Shown here: positions 54,020 to 63,977 of the stretch, piece by piece
How positions within the stretch are numbered: the first letter of the stretch is position 1
Layout of the letters: each line of letters starts with the position of its first letter
Source: Dolichospermum sp. UHCC 0259
GTDB lineage: Bacteria > Cyanobacteriota > Cyanobacteriia > Cyanobacteriales > Nostocaceae
Length of the DNA: 64,000 nucleotides
Reading direction: 5' to 3'
Assembly (NCBI RefSeq): GCF_009711935.1
Contig: NZ_VIKX01000187.1
Location: forward strand, 117,959 to 181,958
The notes under the pieces: model-generated
Told to the model about the DNA's origin: nothing
The model's database searches: none
What the model saw: the letters and a program-made list of their open reading frames with translations, nothing else
Position numbers and translations under genes: made by a program

Positions 54020-54050
54020 GGGGACTGGGGACTGGGGACTGGGAATTGGG
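54020..54050. repeat. GGGGACT heptamer repeat after argF
   Basis: Three to four GGGGACT units, the complement of the CCCCAGT-type array inside hglE (31604-31636). Confidence 0.85.
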
Positions 54051-54135
54051 AATTATTCAGTTGTTATTTTTTCCCTGTCCCCTATTACCTACTAACATGA
54101 ATTTTTAATAAAAGCTTGTTAAGGGAAGAATTTTG

Positions 54136-54151
54136 TAGTACCAATGTTCTA
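54136..54151 (+). promoter_or_regulatory. LexA operator upstream of lexA
   Basis: TAGTAC-CAAT-GTTCTA, 33 bases before the lexA start. It fits the cyanobacterial LexA box (RGTACNNNDGTWCB) and the Anabaena form TAGTAC...GTTCTA. It implies autoregulation of lexA. Confidence 0.82.
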
Positions 54152-54183
54152 GGGACATTTATTATTTACTTCCCGATAAAATT

Positions 54184-54789
54184 ATGGAACGTCTCACAGA
54201 TCCTCAGAAAGAACTATATGAATGGTTGGTAGAATATATCAGGTTGAATCAACATTCTCCATCAATTCGCCAAATGATGCAAGGGATGAATTTGAAATCT
54301 CCTGCCCCCATTCAAAGTCGGTTGGAACATTTACGCAATAAGGGCTACATTGGCTGGAATGAAGGTAGAGCGAGAACTCTTCGCATACTTCATCCTGTTA
54401 AACAAGGTGTACCAATTTTAGGAACTATTGCCGCCGGTGGTTTAATAGAACCGTTCACAGATGCTGTGGAACATTTAGATTTGGCTAATTTATCATTACC
54501 TCCCCAAAGCTATGCTTTAAGAGTCGCTGGGGATAGTATGATTGAAGATTTAATTGCAGATGGTGATGTGGTATTTTTGCGCCCTGTCGCTGAACCCAAT
54601 CAGTTAAAAAATGGAACTATTGTGGCTGCGAGGGTTGAAGGACATGGAACAACTTTAAAACGTTTTTACCGCGATGATGATCTTGTCACCCTTAAACCTG
54701 CAAATCGAAATTATCTCCCCATAGAAGTACCAGCAATGGAGGTAGAGGTGCAAGGTTCATTAGTTGGTATTTGGCGGAATTATAACTAA
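54184..54789 (+). CDS. lexA: LexA repressor
   Basis: A 201-aa protein with the complete LexA layout. The N-terminal winged helix (LTDPQKELYEWLVEYIRLNQ ... PSIRQMMQGMNLKSP) binds DNA. The self-cleavage site is Ala84-Gly85 in GTIAAGGLIEPF. The protease dyad is Ser118 in AGDSMIED and Lys159 in GTTLKRFYRD. In Anabaena PCC 7120 LexA represses DNA-repair genes and is cleaved in a RecA-dependent or other way; its exact regulon varies among cyanobacteria. The operator upstream at 54136-54151 suggests autoregulation. It is followed at 54877 by an accessory helicase. Confidence 0.95.
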   Translation: MERLTDPQKELYEWLVEYIRLNQHSPSIRQMMQGMNLKSPAPIQSRLEHLRNKGYIGWNEGRARTLRILHPVKQGVPILGTIAAGGLIEPFTDAVEHLDLANLSLPPQSYALRVAGDSMIEDLIADGDVVFLRPVAEPNQLKNGTIVAARVEGHGTTLKRFYRDDDLVTLKPANRNYLPIEVPAMEVEVQGSLVGIWRNYN

Positions 54790-54793
54790 AGGA

Positions 54794-54870
54794 TGTCAGT
54801 AGTCAGTGGCAAGTGAAAAACAGGTGACTACTGATAATTACCAATCACCAATTACCAATCACCAATTTGC
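54794..54870. repeat. STRR block upstream of the helicase gene
   Basis: TCAGTAGTCAGTGG units and AATTACC/AATCACC heptamers fill the space between lexA and the helicase gene almost to its ATG. Confidence 0.8.
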
Positions 54871-54876
54871 AAATTT

Positions 54877-56358
54877 ATGTACCTGACGCAAAATGCAGTA
54901 CCGAAATTGCCGACTTTTAAACTCAAATTACCTTATGTGGGGGAGAAAGGGGGCAGTTATCAAATTAAGAAATCATTACCGGGATGTCCAAAAATGCCTT
55001 TGTCTCTGCAATTGCGGGGATATCAACGCCAAGCTGTGACTAGCTGGTTTGCTAATCATGGTAGGGGGACATTAAAAATGGCTACTGGTAGTGGGAAGAC
55101 TATTACTGCATTAGCGATCGCTTGCGAATTGTACCAGCAAATTGGTTTACAAGTCCTGTTGGTGGTGTGTCCCTATCGTCATCTTGTTACCCAATGGGGC
55201 AGAGAATGTGAGAAATTTAACTTACAGCCGATTTTAGCATTTGATAATTTACGCAGTTGGCAAAGTCAACTTTCTACACAAATCTATAATCTGTGTTCTG
55301 GTTCTCAAGATTTCGTCACGGTAATTACCACTAACTCGACTTTAATTAGTGATGGTTTTCAAACCCAACTTAAATATTTTCCGCCAAAAACATTAATTAT
55401 TGGTGATGAAGCCCATAATTTAGGCGCACCGAAGTTAGAGGAAAGTTTACCCCGAAAAGTGGGTTTACGTCTAGGTTTATCAGCCACACCAGAAAGATAT
55501 TTTGATGATGATGGCACAGAATCTTTATTAGATTATTTTGGGAATATTCTTCAACCTGAATTTAGCTTACAGGATGCAATTTCCCAAGGTGCATTAGTTC
55601 ATTATATCTATAATCCTGTATTAGTAGAATTAACAGAAAATGAAAGTATAGCTTATTTAAAATTAACTAAAAAAATTGGGCGTTCTCTTCTTTATCGAGA
55701 TCGAGAAATGGGAGAAATAGGAGATTTTGAAGACAACGAAGATATCAAATCATTATTAATGCAAAGGGCGCGATTAATTGGCACAGCGGAAAATAAATTA
55801 ATAGCTTTGCAAGAATTAATGGCAACTCGTCGAGAAACTACTCATACACTCTTTTATTGTAGTGATGGTTCACAAGAAATCGGACAACGTTATTCTCTGC
55901 GTCAACTCAAAGCCGTTTCTCAACTTTTGGGAGGAGAATTAGGTTATAAAGTTAGCACCTACACAGCAAATACTTCTTTAGAAGAAAGAGAAACTTTACG
56001 TCGTCAATTTGAAAGTGGAGAATTACAAGGTTTAGTCGCAATTCGCTGTTTAGATGAAGGTGTAGATATTCCCGCAATTCAAACCGCAGTCATTTTATCA
56101 AGTTCAGGAAATCCCCGCCAATTTATCCAACGTCGGGGACGGGTTCTACGTCCTCACCCTGGTAAGGAACGGGCAACTATTTTTGATATGATTGTTTTAC
56201 CGCCAGATTTGGATAGAGAAACTATTGAAGTGGAACGGAATTTATTAAAGAAGGAATTACGACGGTTTGTGGAATTTGCTGATTTAGCTGATAATGCTGG
56301 AGAAGCGAGGATGAAATTATTGGCTTTGCAAAAACGATATGGGTTATTGGATATTTAA
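54877..56358 (+). CDS. XPB/SSL2-like superfamily 2 DNA helicase
   Basis: A 493-aa protein. SF2 helicase motifs in order: LRGYQRQAVTSWF (Q-like), MATGSGKTITALAIA (Walker A, about 64-78), IGDEAHNLGAP (motif II, DEAH), RLGLSATPERYF (motif III), then the second RecA fold with RCLDEGVDIPAIQTAVIL and QFIQRRGRVLRPHPGKE (motif VI). It resembles XPB/SSL2 and phage or accessory-locus helicases rather than RecG or UvrB. The intact gene ends at 56358; the region 56215-56469 is duplicated in inverted orientation at 16623-16883. It may serve repair or defence; no partner nuclease is adjacent, although a uracil-DNA-glycosylase-like gene follows. Confidence 0.87.
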   Translation: MYLTQNAVPKLPTFKLKLPYVGEKGGSYQIKKSLPGCPKMPLSLQLRGYQRQAVTSWFANHGRGTLKMATGSGKTITALAIACELYQQIGLQVLLVVCPYRHLVTQWGRECEKFNLQPILAFDNLRSWQSQLSTQIYNLCSGSQDFVTVITTNSTLISDGFQTQLKYFPPKTLIIGDEAHNLGAPKLEESLPRKVGLRLGLSATPERYFDDDGTESLLDYFGNILQPEFSLQDAISQGALVHYIYNPVLVELTENESIAYLKLTKKIGRSLLYRDREMGEIGDFEDNEDIKSLLMQRARLIGTAENKLIALQELMATRRETTHTLFYCSDGSQEIGQRYSLRQLKAVSQLLGGELGYKVSTYTANTSLEERETLRRQFESGELQGLVAIRCLDEGVDIPAIQTAVILSSSGNPRQFIQRRGRVLRPHPGKERATIFDMIVLPPDLDRETIEVERNLLKKELRRFVEFADLADNAGEARMKLLALQKRYGLLDI

Positions 56359-56469
56359 TTGATTTTATGGACTAAAAAAAGTAAGATATAATTTAGTAAA
56401 TATTGTTGAGGATAAAAGGTAATGAAAACAATAGAAACAGTTGTGAATGTTACCCCAGAACGAAAAATT
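56215..56469 (+). repeat. Long inverted repeat, right copy (with 16623-16883)
   Basis: The end of the helicase gene plus the first 16 codons of a vapB-like gene are repeated at 16623-16883 on the opposite strand. The copies differ by a 6-nt indel (ATTAAT in the spacer) and a few substitutions. The enclosed segment is about 39.3 kb and includes the whole hgl island. Confidence 0.95.
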
Positions 56470-56475
56470 CCATAA
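56422..56475 (+). pseudogene. Head of a vapB-like antitoxin gene
   Basis: ATG with AAAGG upstream, then 16 further codons giving MKTIETVVNVTPERKIP and a TAA. The first 16 residues equal, with one change, the start of the antitoxin at 16437-16670. The rest of the gene and its toxin are gone; a uracil-DNA-glycosylase-like sequence starts at the break point. Confidence 0.92.
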
Positions 56476-57049
56476 TGACTACTATCAAAACTCACCTGCC
56501 ATTGCTGTAGACTTGCCTAGTCTTATGGAACTAAAAAATGATTCTGTTAATAAACCAACAATTGCTATTATTGGTCAAGATCCTCTCACTCACAACCTTT
56601 GTCAAGAGGTGGAAGTTGGCACACCTTATGGGTTACATCATAAAAATTCTCGTGAAGGTGATACAAAACTTTATTTTGAGATAATTTATGATCTGCTAAA
56701 GGATTTGAATTGTCGGATCTATTTAACGGATGTTTACAAAATGTGGATTAAAAATCCTAATGATTCAAAGAGAAGATCACTACCAGAAGAAGATCAAGAA
56801 AGATTTATTCAACTGTTAAAGCGGGAATTGAATATAATTAATCCGGTTGGATTAATTATTTGGGGCAGGAAAGCTGAAAAGGCTGTCAATAAAATAAACT
56901 TGGAAATTAAACATAAATATCTTCCTCATCCATCAGATGCTAATCGTCGTGTGTTGGCAAAGATAATAGATGGTCCCGTAACTCACGAAAATAAATTAAA
57001 GTTCTATAAGGAAAGTATTAAAACAATTAAAAAAGAATGGGGAATCTAA
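56447..57049 (+). CDS. Uracil-DNA-glycosylase-superfamily-like protein, chimeric N-terminus
   Basis: Up to 200 aa. TIAIIGQDPLTHNLCQEVEV (about 38-57) resembles the UDG motif 1 (GQDPYH-like); GLIIWGRKAEKAVNKINLE and HKYLPHPSDANRR (about 157-185) resemble the later motifs, including the HPS segment. So it looks like a divergent UDG-superfamily member. The only ATG that gives the full length lies inside the out-of-frame head of the antitoxin remnant, so the first 7-8 residues derive from unrelated DNA. The native start was probably lost at the junction near 56470. A later start at ATG 56525 (MELKNDSVNKP) is possible. Whether it is active is unclear. Confidence 0.65.
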   Translation: MLPQNEKFHNDYYQNSPAIAVDLPSLMELKNDSVNKPTIAIIGQDPLTHNLCQEVEVGTPYGLHHKNSREGDTKLYFEIIYDLLKDLNCRIYLTDVYKMWIKNPNDSKRRSLPEEDQERFIQLLKRELNIINPVGLIIWGRKAEKAVNKINLEIKHKYLPHPSDANRRVLAKIIDGPVTHENKLKFYKESIKTIKKEWGI

Positions 57050-57146
57050 AACTATAGAAGGATTGTGTTAGTTGATTTTTCCGCGTTGCTGATTAAGAGG
57101 ATGATTTTTTCCACGCAGAGGCACTCCAGTCACAGAGAGTAAGAGT

Positions 57147-57362
57147 TTGAAATCATTGATTTTTCAATTTCATACCCTAATTCAGCAACGGCATAAATTC
57201 TATGAAGCTGCTTTAGAAGCAAATACCCAACTTGTTCTAGAATTAGTGAAGGAAATTCCCGAAACAGAAAGTTTTGTTATTCAATCTTTAACAAAACTTG
57301 CGAAACAGTTTAAATTTGAAAAGTTAGTTGATTTGATTGAACCTTTACTCAGCGATGATTAA
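57147..57362 (+). pseudogene. Detached C-terminal tail of a hybrid histidine kinase
   Basis: The frame from about 57190 reads QRHKFYEAALEANTQLVLEL and continues to a stop at 57362. It matches the roughly 60-residue helical tail of both downstream kinases ([17 protein letters not shown] ... [17 protein letters not shown]). Nothing of the receiver or kinase domains remains. The nominal TTG start at 57147 is unlikely to be native. It is probably a fossil of a third kinase in the series. Confidence 0.8.
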
Positions 57363-57379
57363 AAAATATCAATTTCTAT

Positions 57380-58360
57380 ATGTCTAAAATACTCAAATAC
57401 ATTAGTGTTTTTCTCATTATCTCCTGTTTGTTATTTGCTTGTCGTTCTTCAGTGCCAACTGCATTAAAACGCCCTCCTCTGAAGGTGGCTTGTATCACTT
57501 TTGTGGGGTATAGACCAGCCGTTATTGCCCAGGAAAAAGGATTTTTTAAAGCCCAAGGTGTAGAAGTAGAACTGAAATATGTAGACTTTGCTCAATTACA
57601 ACAGGCAGATTTTAGTGCCGGAAAATATGATGGTATCGGATTAACTTTAGGAGATTTTATGATCTTAAGTGCCACTAATCCTGATATGCAAACTGTGATG
57701 GTTGTGGACGAAACAAATGGCGCAGATGTGGTCGTTTCCCAGGCAGATATTAAAACTGTTGCTGACTTGAAAGGGAAAAAACTGGGCGCGAATCTGGGAG
57801 GTTTTAGTGAAGTCTTTGTCACTGAAATGTTGAAAACTGCTAACTTAACTAGTGATGATGTAAGTTTGGTTAAGTTCGATGCTTTAGAAATTCCCCAACG
57901 CCTGAAAAATAATACTATTCAAGCAGGACATACGTGGGAACCTTTTCTTTCTGAAGCTGTGAAATTAGGGGGACATATTCTATTTACCAGCAAACAAACT
58001 CCAGGGTTAATTTTAGATTTGGTAGCATTTCGAGGTGAAACAATCCGCGATCGCCCGGAAGATATTCGCGCCTTTATTCGTGGCTGGTTACAAGCTGTAC
58101 AATACTGGGAAGCAAATATTGCCGCCGGCAATGAGATTGTGAGTAAATCATTGAAGATTCCCAGTAATACACTGTCTTTGGAGGGAGTAAATCTCACCAA
58201 TTTGCAAGAAAATCAGCAATTTTTTCAATCTGATAGCTCTAATTCTATCTACAAAACTGCAAAAATATATGCAGATTTTTTTATTCGCACAGGTAATGTT
58301 ACGCGGCTTCCTGAAATCAAAACTTTGTTTAATGCTTCTTTTTTAAATCCTGCCTCCTAA
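57380..58360 (+). CDS. SsuA/THI5-like substrate-binding lipoprotein
   Basis: A 326-aa protein. Signal peptide and lipobox (ILKYISVFLIISCLLFAC, lipidated Cys21). The binding fold of the NMT1/THI5 or SsuA type follows: LKVACITFVGYRPAVIAQEK, VEVELKYVDFAQLQQADFSAG, GADVVVSQADIKTVADLKGK, LGANLGGFSEVFVTEMLK. Ligands of this class include taurine, nitrate, bicarbonate and pyrimidine precursors. There is no permease or ATPase gene; instead two membrane hybrid kinases follow 9 nt downstream. The protein may serve as an extracytoplasmic ligand sensor feeding the kinases rather than transport. Confidence 0.82.
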   Translation: MSKILKYISVFLIISCLLFACRSSVPTALKRPPLKVACITFVGYRPAVIAQEKGFFKAQGVEVELKYVDFAQLQQADFSAGKYDGIGLTLGDFMILSATNPDMQTVMVVDETNGADVVVSQADIKTVADLKGKKLGANLGGFSEVFVTEMLKTANLTSDDVSLVKFDALEIPQRLKNNTIQAGHTWEPFLSEAVKLGGHILFTSKQTPGLILDLVAFRGETIRDRPEDIRAFIRGWLQAVQYWEANIAAGNEIVSKSLKIPSNTLSLEGVNLTNLQENQQFFQSDSSNSIYKTAKIYADFFIRTGNVTRLPEIKTLFNASFLNPAS

Positions 58361-58369
58361 TCTAAAATT

Positions 58370-61033
58370 ATGGGAAACTCACTTTTTTCTAGTATTAGAA
58401 CTCAATTAATAGTCTCTTTTTTGATAGTATCTCTAATTCCATTATTATTGTTGACATTTATCAACAAAGAAACTACAACCACAGCACTAACAGACAATGC
58501 TAAACAAGCCCTATCAGCGGCGGCAAATGAAACCACTAATAGAATAGATGCTTTCATAGATGCGAATCTCAATGCCGTGCGTGTAGAGGCAATTTTACCG
58601 GGTTTGGCAAGCTATTTGAGCTTACCACCAACACAGCGAGAAAATAGCCCTGAACAACGATTAGCAACGGAAACATTAATTCGTCTCAGTCGTAAGGATA
58701 TGTTGAATGTTCTCTCCTATGCTTTACTTGATTTGCAGGGAAAAAACGTTCTGGATACTAATACACCAGATATTGGTAAAGATGAATCTAGCCAAGATTA
58801 CTTTCAAAAAACAATAGAAACGGGGTTATCTTTTGTTTCTAGTATGAAGCGATCGCCAACAATTCCCGATCTTGTTACCCTGTTCTTTAGTAGTCCAGTT
58901 CGCAATGCTAGGGGAAATATCTTAGGTGTATTACGAGTTTCATACAATGCCACAGTTGTTCAGCAATTAGTAACTCGACAAACTGAACGGGCAGGAGCAA
59001 AATCCTTCGCTATTCTTTTAGATGAACATTATATTTACCTAGCACATAGCACTGCACCAAAACTACTTTTTAAATCCATTGTCCCTTTGCCAAATAATGT
59101 TATTAATAAACTGCAAAAAGAAGGGCGATTACCTAGTCATCCGCGCCAAAAACTATCAACCAATGAACTAAAACTTCAGGAAGCATTGGATCATCAGCGG
59201 TCTTATTTAATTACATCTTTAGCAGCCCCAAATTCAGATGATCTGATAGCGATCGCTCGATTACAACATCAACCTTGGTCTGTATTATTCGCCCAACCCA
59301 TCGCCGTCGCTTTAGCACCTGTAGAAAAGCAAATTCGTGATGCTATGTTACTGTTTACATTTATCGCTGGTATGGTGACAATCATCGCTTTTGTAATTGG
59401 GCAACTCCTAACTAAACCAATAATTTACCTTACCAATATAGTTTCCCAATTTACCGCAGGTAACTTAGATATTCGCGCTCAAATTAACTCAAAAAATGAA
59501 ATTTTCCAGTTAGCAAAATCATTTAACAATATGGCATGGCAATTACAAACATCTTTTGCAAATTTAGAAAATCGAGTTCAGGAACGCACCGCAGAATTAG
59601 TAATTGCCAAAGAAAAAGCCGAAGTAGCAAATCAAGCTAAAAGTACATTTATTGCCAATATGAGCCACGAATTACGCTCACCTTTAAATGCAGTCATCGG
59701 TTTTTCACAATTAATGTTACGTGCTAATAATTTACCCCCTGATCAATATGAAAATGCCGGAATTATTTATCGGGGGGGAGAATATTTACTAACCCTAATT
59801 AATCATATTCTCGATTTATCGAAAATTGAAGCAGGTAAAGCCAATCTTAATATCCATGATTTTGATCTTTACCGCCTACTAGATGATTTAGAAGATATGC
59901 TATATTTAAGAGCAAGTAATGAGGGATTAAATTTAATATTTCAAAAAGGTAACAATATCCCCCGTTATATTTGTACTGATGAAGTAAAACTCAGGCAAGT
60001 ATTAATTAATTTAATTAGTAATGCCATTAAATTTACTCATGAAGGTAAAATTATGGTCAATGTCAATAAACGCAATCAAGAAACAACAGATATTTTTATC
60101 CTTGATTTCCAAGTTTGTGATACTGGAGTAGGTATTGCCGCAGTAGAATTACCAAAAATATTTGAAGCTTTTTCCCAAGCCCAAGCTGGAACAGAATCTC
60201 AAGAAGGAACAGGTTTAGGTTTAGCAATTAGTCGCAAGTTTGTACAATTAATGGGTGGTGATATTTCTGTTATCAGTGAATTAGGAAAAGGATCAACATT
60301 TCAATTCTTTATTGAAGCAAAATTAGGTCAAAAAACCAAAGATAATTCTGAAGAAGAACGTCCACAAATCTTAGGACTTTTACCAGGGCAACCTACATAT
60401 AAAATCTTAACAGTAGATGATAAACTTATTAATCGTCAATTATTATTTAAGTTATTATCTCCATTGGGTTTTGAGATGAAAGAAGCCAGTAATGGACAAG
60501 AAGCTATAACTATTTGGGATGAATGGGAACCCCATTTAATTTGGATGGATATGCGGATGCCTGTTATGGATGGTTATGATGCTACCAAATATATTAAATC
60601 TACTACCAAAGGCAACGCTACGGCGGTAATTGCCTTAACTGCCAGTGTTTTAGAAGAAGAAAAAGCGATCGTGCTTTCGGCTGGTTGTGATGATTTTCTG
60701 CGAAAACCTTTTGCTGAACATACAATTTTTGATGCCCTGGCTAAACATTTAGGTGTTAAATATATATACGCTGAAAATAATTCTGAAAATTCAGAAACCA
60801 TAGCAGAAAAATCTTTAACATCTGATAGTCTCACTTGTATGGATCAAGAATGGATTAATCAATTCTATCAAGCTAGTTTAGAAGCCAATACCAATCTTGT
60901 CATAGAATTAATTACAAAAATCCCTCAAACAGAAAGTTTTATTATTCAATCTTTAACAAAACTTGCCCGACAATTTGAATTTGAACAATTAGTTGATTTA
61001 ACTGAACCTTTGATAAATAATGAAAATACATAA
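58370..61033 (+). CDS. Membrane hybrid histidine kinase 1 (Cache-HAMP-HK-REC)
   Basis: An 887-aa protein. Membrane helix 1 (about 11-30), a Cache-like extracytoplasmic domain (about 35-315), helix 2 (about 325-345, [18 protein letters not shown]) and HAMP come first. HisKA follows with the phosphorylated His433 in [13 protein letters not shown], then HATPase motifs ([34 protein letters not shown]) and a receiver with Asp727 in [17 protein letters not shown] roughly 60-residue helical tail follows. It is probably cotranscribed with the binding lipoprotein upstream (9-nt gap). Its last 500 bases are almost identical to those of kinase 2. Confidence 0.92.
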   Translation: MGNSLFSSIRTQLIVSFLIVSLIPLLLLTFINKETTTTALTDNAKQALSAAANETTNRIDAFIDANLNAVRVEAILPGLASYLSLPPTQRENSPEQRLATETLIRLSRKDMLNVLSYALLDLQGKNVLDTNTPDIGKDESSQDYFQKTIETGLSFVSSMKRSPTIPDLVTLFFSSPVRNARGNILGVLRVSYNATVVQQLVTRQTERAGAKSFAILLDEHYIYLAHSTAPKLLFKSIVPLPNNVINKLQKEGRLPSHPRQKLSTNELKLQEALDHQRSYLITSLAAPNSDDLIAIARLQHQPWSVLFAQPIAVALAPVEKQIRDAMLLFTFIAGMVTIIAFVIGQLLTKPIIYLTNIVSQFTAGNLDIRAQINSKNEIFQLAKSFNNMAWQLQTSFANLENRVQERTAELVIAKEKAEVANQAKSTFIANMSHELRSPLNAVIGFSQLMLRANNLPPDQYENAGIIYRGGEYLLTLINHILDLSKIEAGKANLNIHDFDLYRLLDDLEDMLYLRASNEGLNLIFQKGNNIPRYICTDEVKLRQVLINLISNAIKFTHEGKIMVNVNKRNQETTDIFILDFQVCDTGVGIAAVELPKIFEAFSQAQAGTESQEGTGLGLAISRKFVQLMGGDISVISELGKGSTFQFFIEAKLGQKTKDNSEEERPQILGLLPGQPTYKILTVDDKLINRQLLFKLLSPLGFEMKEASNGQEAITIWDEWEPHLIWMDMRMPVMDGYDATKYIKSTTKGNATAVIALTASVLEEEKAIVLSAGCDDFLRKPFAEHTIFDALAKHLGVKYIYAENNSENSETIAEKSLTSDSLTCMDQEWINQFYQASLEANTNLVIELITKIPQTESFIIQSLTKLARQFEFEQLVDLTEPLINNENT
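60490..61017 (+). repeat. Direct repeat: near-identical receiver ends of the tandem kinases
   Basis: This segment and 63287-63814 (2,797 bases later) differ at only a handful of bases, and from about 60645 appear identical by eye until one A/G change near the stop. The rest of the two kinase genes is clearly diverged, so homogenisation (gene conversion) or a recent segmental copy is likely. Confidence 0.9.
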
Positions 61034-63824
61034 CACAAAAAAGATAAAACAAATTCCTCTACGATTAGTATTAATTATTCCTTTTGTCGTGCAAATTGTC
61101 AGTGCTGTGGGATTAGTCGGTTATCTTTCCTATCGCAGTGGACAAAAAGCTGTAGAAAATATAGCACAGCAATTAATGCTAGAAATAGGCGATCGCATTG
61201 ATCAAAACTTGACTCATTACCTCCACAAACCTACAGAAATTATCCAAAATAATGCTAATTCCATTAAAATGGGTATTCTTAATTGGCAAGATTTATCTAC
61301 CATTGAGCTATATTTTTGGCGGCAAATGCAAATTTTTGATGAGATTGGTTCTTTATCCATTGCCAACGAAAAAAAAGAAATTTTAATCGTCCAAACAGAT
61401 GATGACAACTCTCATGCAATTCGTCTCAGAGATAAATCAACTAATTACAATTTTAATAGTTATCTGACTAATAATCAAGGCAAGCGAGTTAAATTAATTA
61501 GAAGTTCTAGCACTTATGATCCCCATACAGATCCACCTAATAACCCTTGGTATCTACACACAAAAACAGCAAATCGTTTAATTTGGCGGATTAATGTCTC
61601 ACGAGTTAAAGCTAATAAACCCACCTTAATTGCTGTTACACTCATGCCTTTTTATGATCGCAAAAATACATTTCAAGGGGTGATTGGTTCTTCCGTTTCT
61701 TTAGCCCAAATAGGCAATTTTTTAAAAAGTCTCAAAATTGGCAAAACTGGTCAGGCTATCATTATAGATCGAGAGGGATTAGTAATTGGTACTTCCACCG
61801 GTGAAACTCCTTTTATTTCTGGCTTATTTGCACTCGACACTCAACAAAACTTAGTTAAAAATAATGATCCTGCCAAACGTCGCTTAAATGTTATTAATAG
61901 TAGTAACTTAGTTTCTCAAAAAACGGCTGCTTATTTAAAAAAATATTTCACTAATTTCAAGCTAATTAAAAAAATTCAACAACTTAGTATCATACTTAAT
62001 AATAAGAGGTATTTTGTCCAAATTGTTCCCTTCCAAAGTGAAGTAGATTTAGATTGGCTAACAGTTGTGATTATTCCTGAATCTGATTTTACGGCAGAAA
62101 TTCGAGAAAATACTCAATTGACAATTCTGTTATGTAGTTTTACCCTGTTTATAGCCATAGGAGTTGGTATTGTCACTGCTCGTTGGATTACTATTCCGAT
62201 TTTGCAATTAAGCCGTTCTAGTCAAGCTTTAGCATTAGGAAAATGGCAAAATTCTGGGATAGAAAATAGCTCAATAGAAATTCAAAGTATTACAGAATTA
62301 GCAAATCTAGCTAATTCATTTCATAGTATGGCTAATCAGTTACAAACATCTTTTGAAACTTTAGAAATTAAAGTAGAAGAAAGAACCCAGCAACTAGCCA
62401 TTGCCAAAGAAAAAGCCGAAGTAGCTAATCAAGCTAAAAGTTCATTCATTGCTAACATGAGTCATGAATTGCGATCTCCTTTAAATGCAGTTCTTGGTTT
62501 TTCTCAATTGATGTTACGCGCTAATAATCTCCCATCAGATCAATATGAAAATATCAGTATTATTTATCGCAGTGGTGAATATTTACTCACATTAATTAAT
62601 AATGTTCTTGATTTATCGAAAATCGAAGCCGGGAAAACTACTCTTAATCCCAGCAATTTTGACCTGTATCATTTATTAGATAATTTGGAAGATATGTTAC
62701 ATCTTAAAGCAAGTAATCAGGGCTTAAATTTAAAATTTCAACGTAGTGACAATCTTCCTCGTTATATTTGTACTGATTCTGTAAAACTTCAACAAGTATT
62801 AATTAATTTAATCAATAATGGAATTAAATTTACTCAATCAGGAGAAATTAGGTTAACAGTAAGTAATCTTAGTGAAGAAGATACAGATATTTTAACTCTT
62901 AATTTTCAAGTTCGTGATACAGGAAGAGGTATCGCAGCCGCAGAAATATCCAAACTTTTTATTGCCTTTTCTCAAACTCAAGCGGGAAAAGAATCTCAAG
63001 AAGGAACAGGTTTAGGCTTGGCAATTAGTCGTAAATTTGTTCAGTTAATGGGAGGAGATATTATAGTAGACACTGAATTAGGAAAAGGCACAACTTTTAA
63101 ATTTTCTATTCAAGCGAAATTAGGGCAAAAAATGAATAATAATACCTTAGAAGCACAGCCACAAATTTTAGAACTTTTACCAGGACAACCTACATATAAA
63201 ATATTAGCAGTAGATGATAAACCTATTAATCGTCAATTACTTATTAAACTTTTAGCACCATTAGGTTTTGAAGTGAGAGAAGCAAGTAATGGACAAGAAG
63301 CCATAACTATTTGGGATGAATGGGAACCCCATTTAATTTGGATGGATATGCGAATGCCTGTCATGGATGGTTATGATGCTACCAAATATATTAAATCTAC
63401 TACAAAAGGCAACGCTACGGCGATAATTGCCTTAACTGCCAGTGTTTTAGAAGAAGAAAAAGCGATCGTGCTTTCGGCTGGTTGTGATGATTTTCTGCGA
63501 AAACCTTTTGCTGAACATACAATTTTTGATGCCCTGGCTAAACATTTAGGTGTTAAATATATATACGCTGAAAATAATTCTGAAAATTCAGAAACCATAG
63601 CAGAAAAATCTTTAACATCTGATAGTCTCACTTGTATGGATCAAGAATGGATTAATCAATTCTATCAAGCTAGTTTAGAAGCCAATACCAATCTTGTCAT
63701 AGAATTAATTACAAAAATCCCTCAAACAGAAAGTTTTATTATTCAATCTTTAACAAAACTTGCCCGACAATTTGAATTTGAACAATTAGTTGATTTAGCT
63801 GAACCTTTGATAAATAATGGTTAA
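61020..63824 (+). CDS. Membrane hybrid histidine kinase 2 (dCache-HAMP-HK-REC)
   Basis: A 934-aa protein. It starts inside the end of kinase 1 (14-nt overlap), indicating coupling. Helix 1 (about 13-35), a double-Cache extracytoplasmic domain (about 38-355, with [20 protein letters not shown] and [19 protein letters not shown]), helix 2 (about 365-390) and HAMP come first. HisKA follows with His482 in [13 protein letters not shown], then an HATPase ([16 protein letters not shown]) and a receiver with Asp776. The helical tail is the same as in kinase 1. The sensor half is different from that of kinase 1, so the two kinases may respond to different cues while sharing the output end. Confidence 0.92.
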   Translation: MKIHNTKKIKQIPLRLVLIIPFVVQIVSAVGLVGYLSYRSGQKAVENIAQQLMLEIGDRIDQNLTHYLHKPTEIIQNNANSIKMGILNWQDLSTIELYFWRQMQIFDEIGSLSIANEKKEILIVQTDDDNSHAIRLRDKSTNYNFNSYLTNNQGKRVKLIRSSSTYDPHTDPPNNPWYLHTKTANRLIWRINVSRVKANKPTLIAVTLMPFYDRKNTFQGVIGSSVSLAQIGNFLKSLKIGKTGQAIIIDREGLVIGTSTGETPFISGLFALDTQQNLVKNNDPAKRRLNVINSSNLVSQKTAAYLKKYFTNFKLIKKIQQLSIILNNKRYFVQIVPFQSEVDLDWLTVVIIPESDFTAEIRENTQLTILLCSFTLFIAIGVGIVTARWITIPILQLSRSSQALALGKWQNSGIENSSIEIQSITELANLANSFHSMANQLQTSFETLEIKVEERTQQLAIAKEKAEVANQAKSSFIANMSHELRSPLNAVLGFSQLMLRANNLPSDQYENISIIYRSGEYLLTLINNVLDLSKIEAGKTTLNPSNFDLYHLLDNLEDMLHLKASNQGLNLKFQRSDNLPRYICTDSVKLQQVLINLINNGIKFTQSGEIRLTVSNLSEEDTDILTLNFQVRDTGRGIAAAEISKLFIAFSQTQAGKESQEGTGLGLAISRKFVQLMGGDIIVDTELGKGTTFKFSIQAKLGQKMNNNTLEAQPQILELLPGQPTYKILAVDDKPINRQLLIKLLAPLGFEVREASNGQEAITIWDEWEPHLIWMDMRMPVMDGYDATKYIKSTTKGNATAIIALTASVLEEEKAIVLSAGCDDFLRKPFAEHTIFDALAKHLGVKYIYAENNSENSETIAEKSLTSDSLTCMDQEWINQFYQASLEANTNLVIELITKIPQTESFIIQSLTKLARQFEFEQLVDLAEPLINNG

Positions 63825-63977
63825 AAAACATCAATATTAGTTCACATCTCATATTGATTGAGAAAAAACTCGATAGTCATCAAAATTAGATTGAATATGA
63901 AAAATTTGTGCATTATCTTTCATATTAATTAGAGTATATTCAGTACAGGGCTATTTCATTCTAAAAGAGAGGATAAA

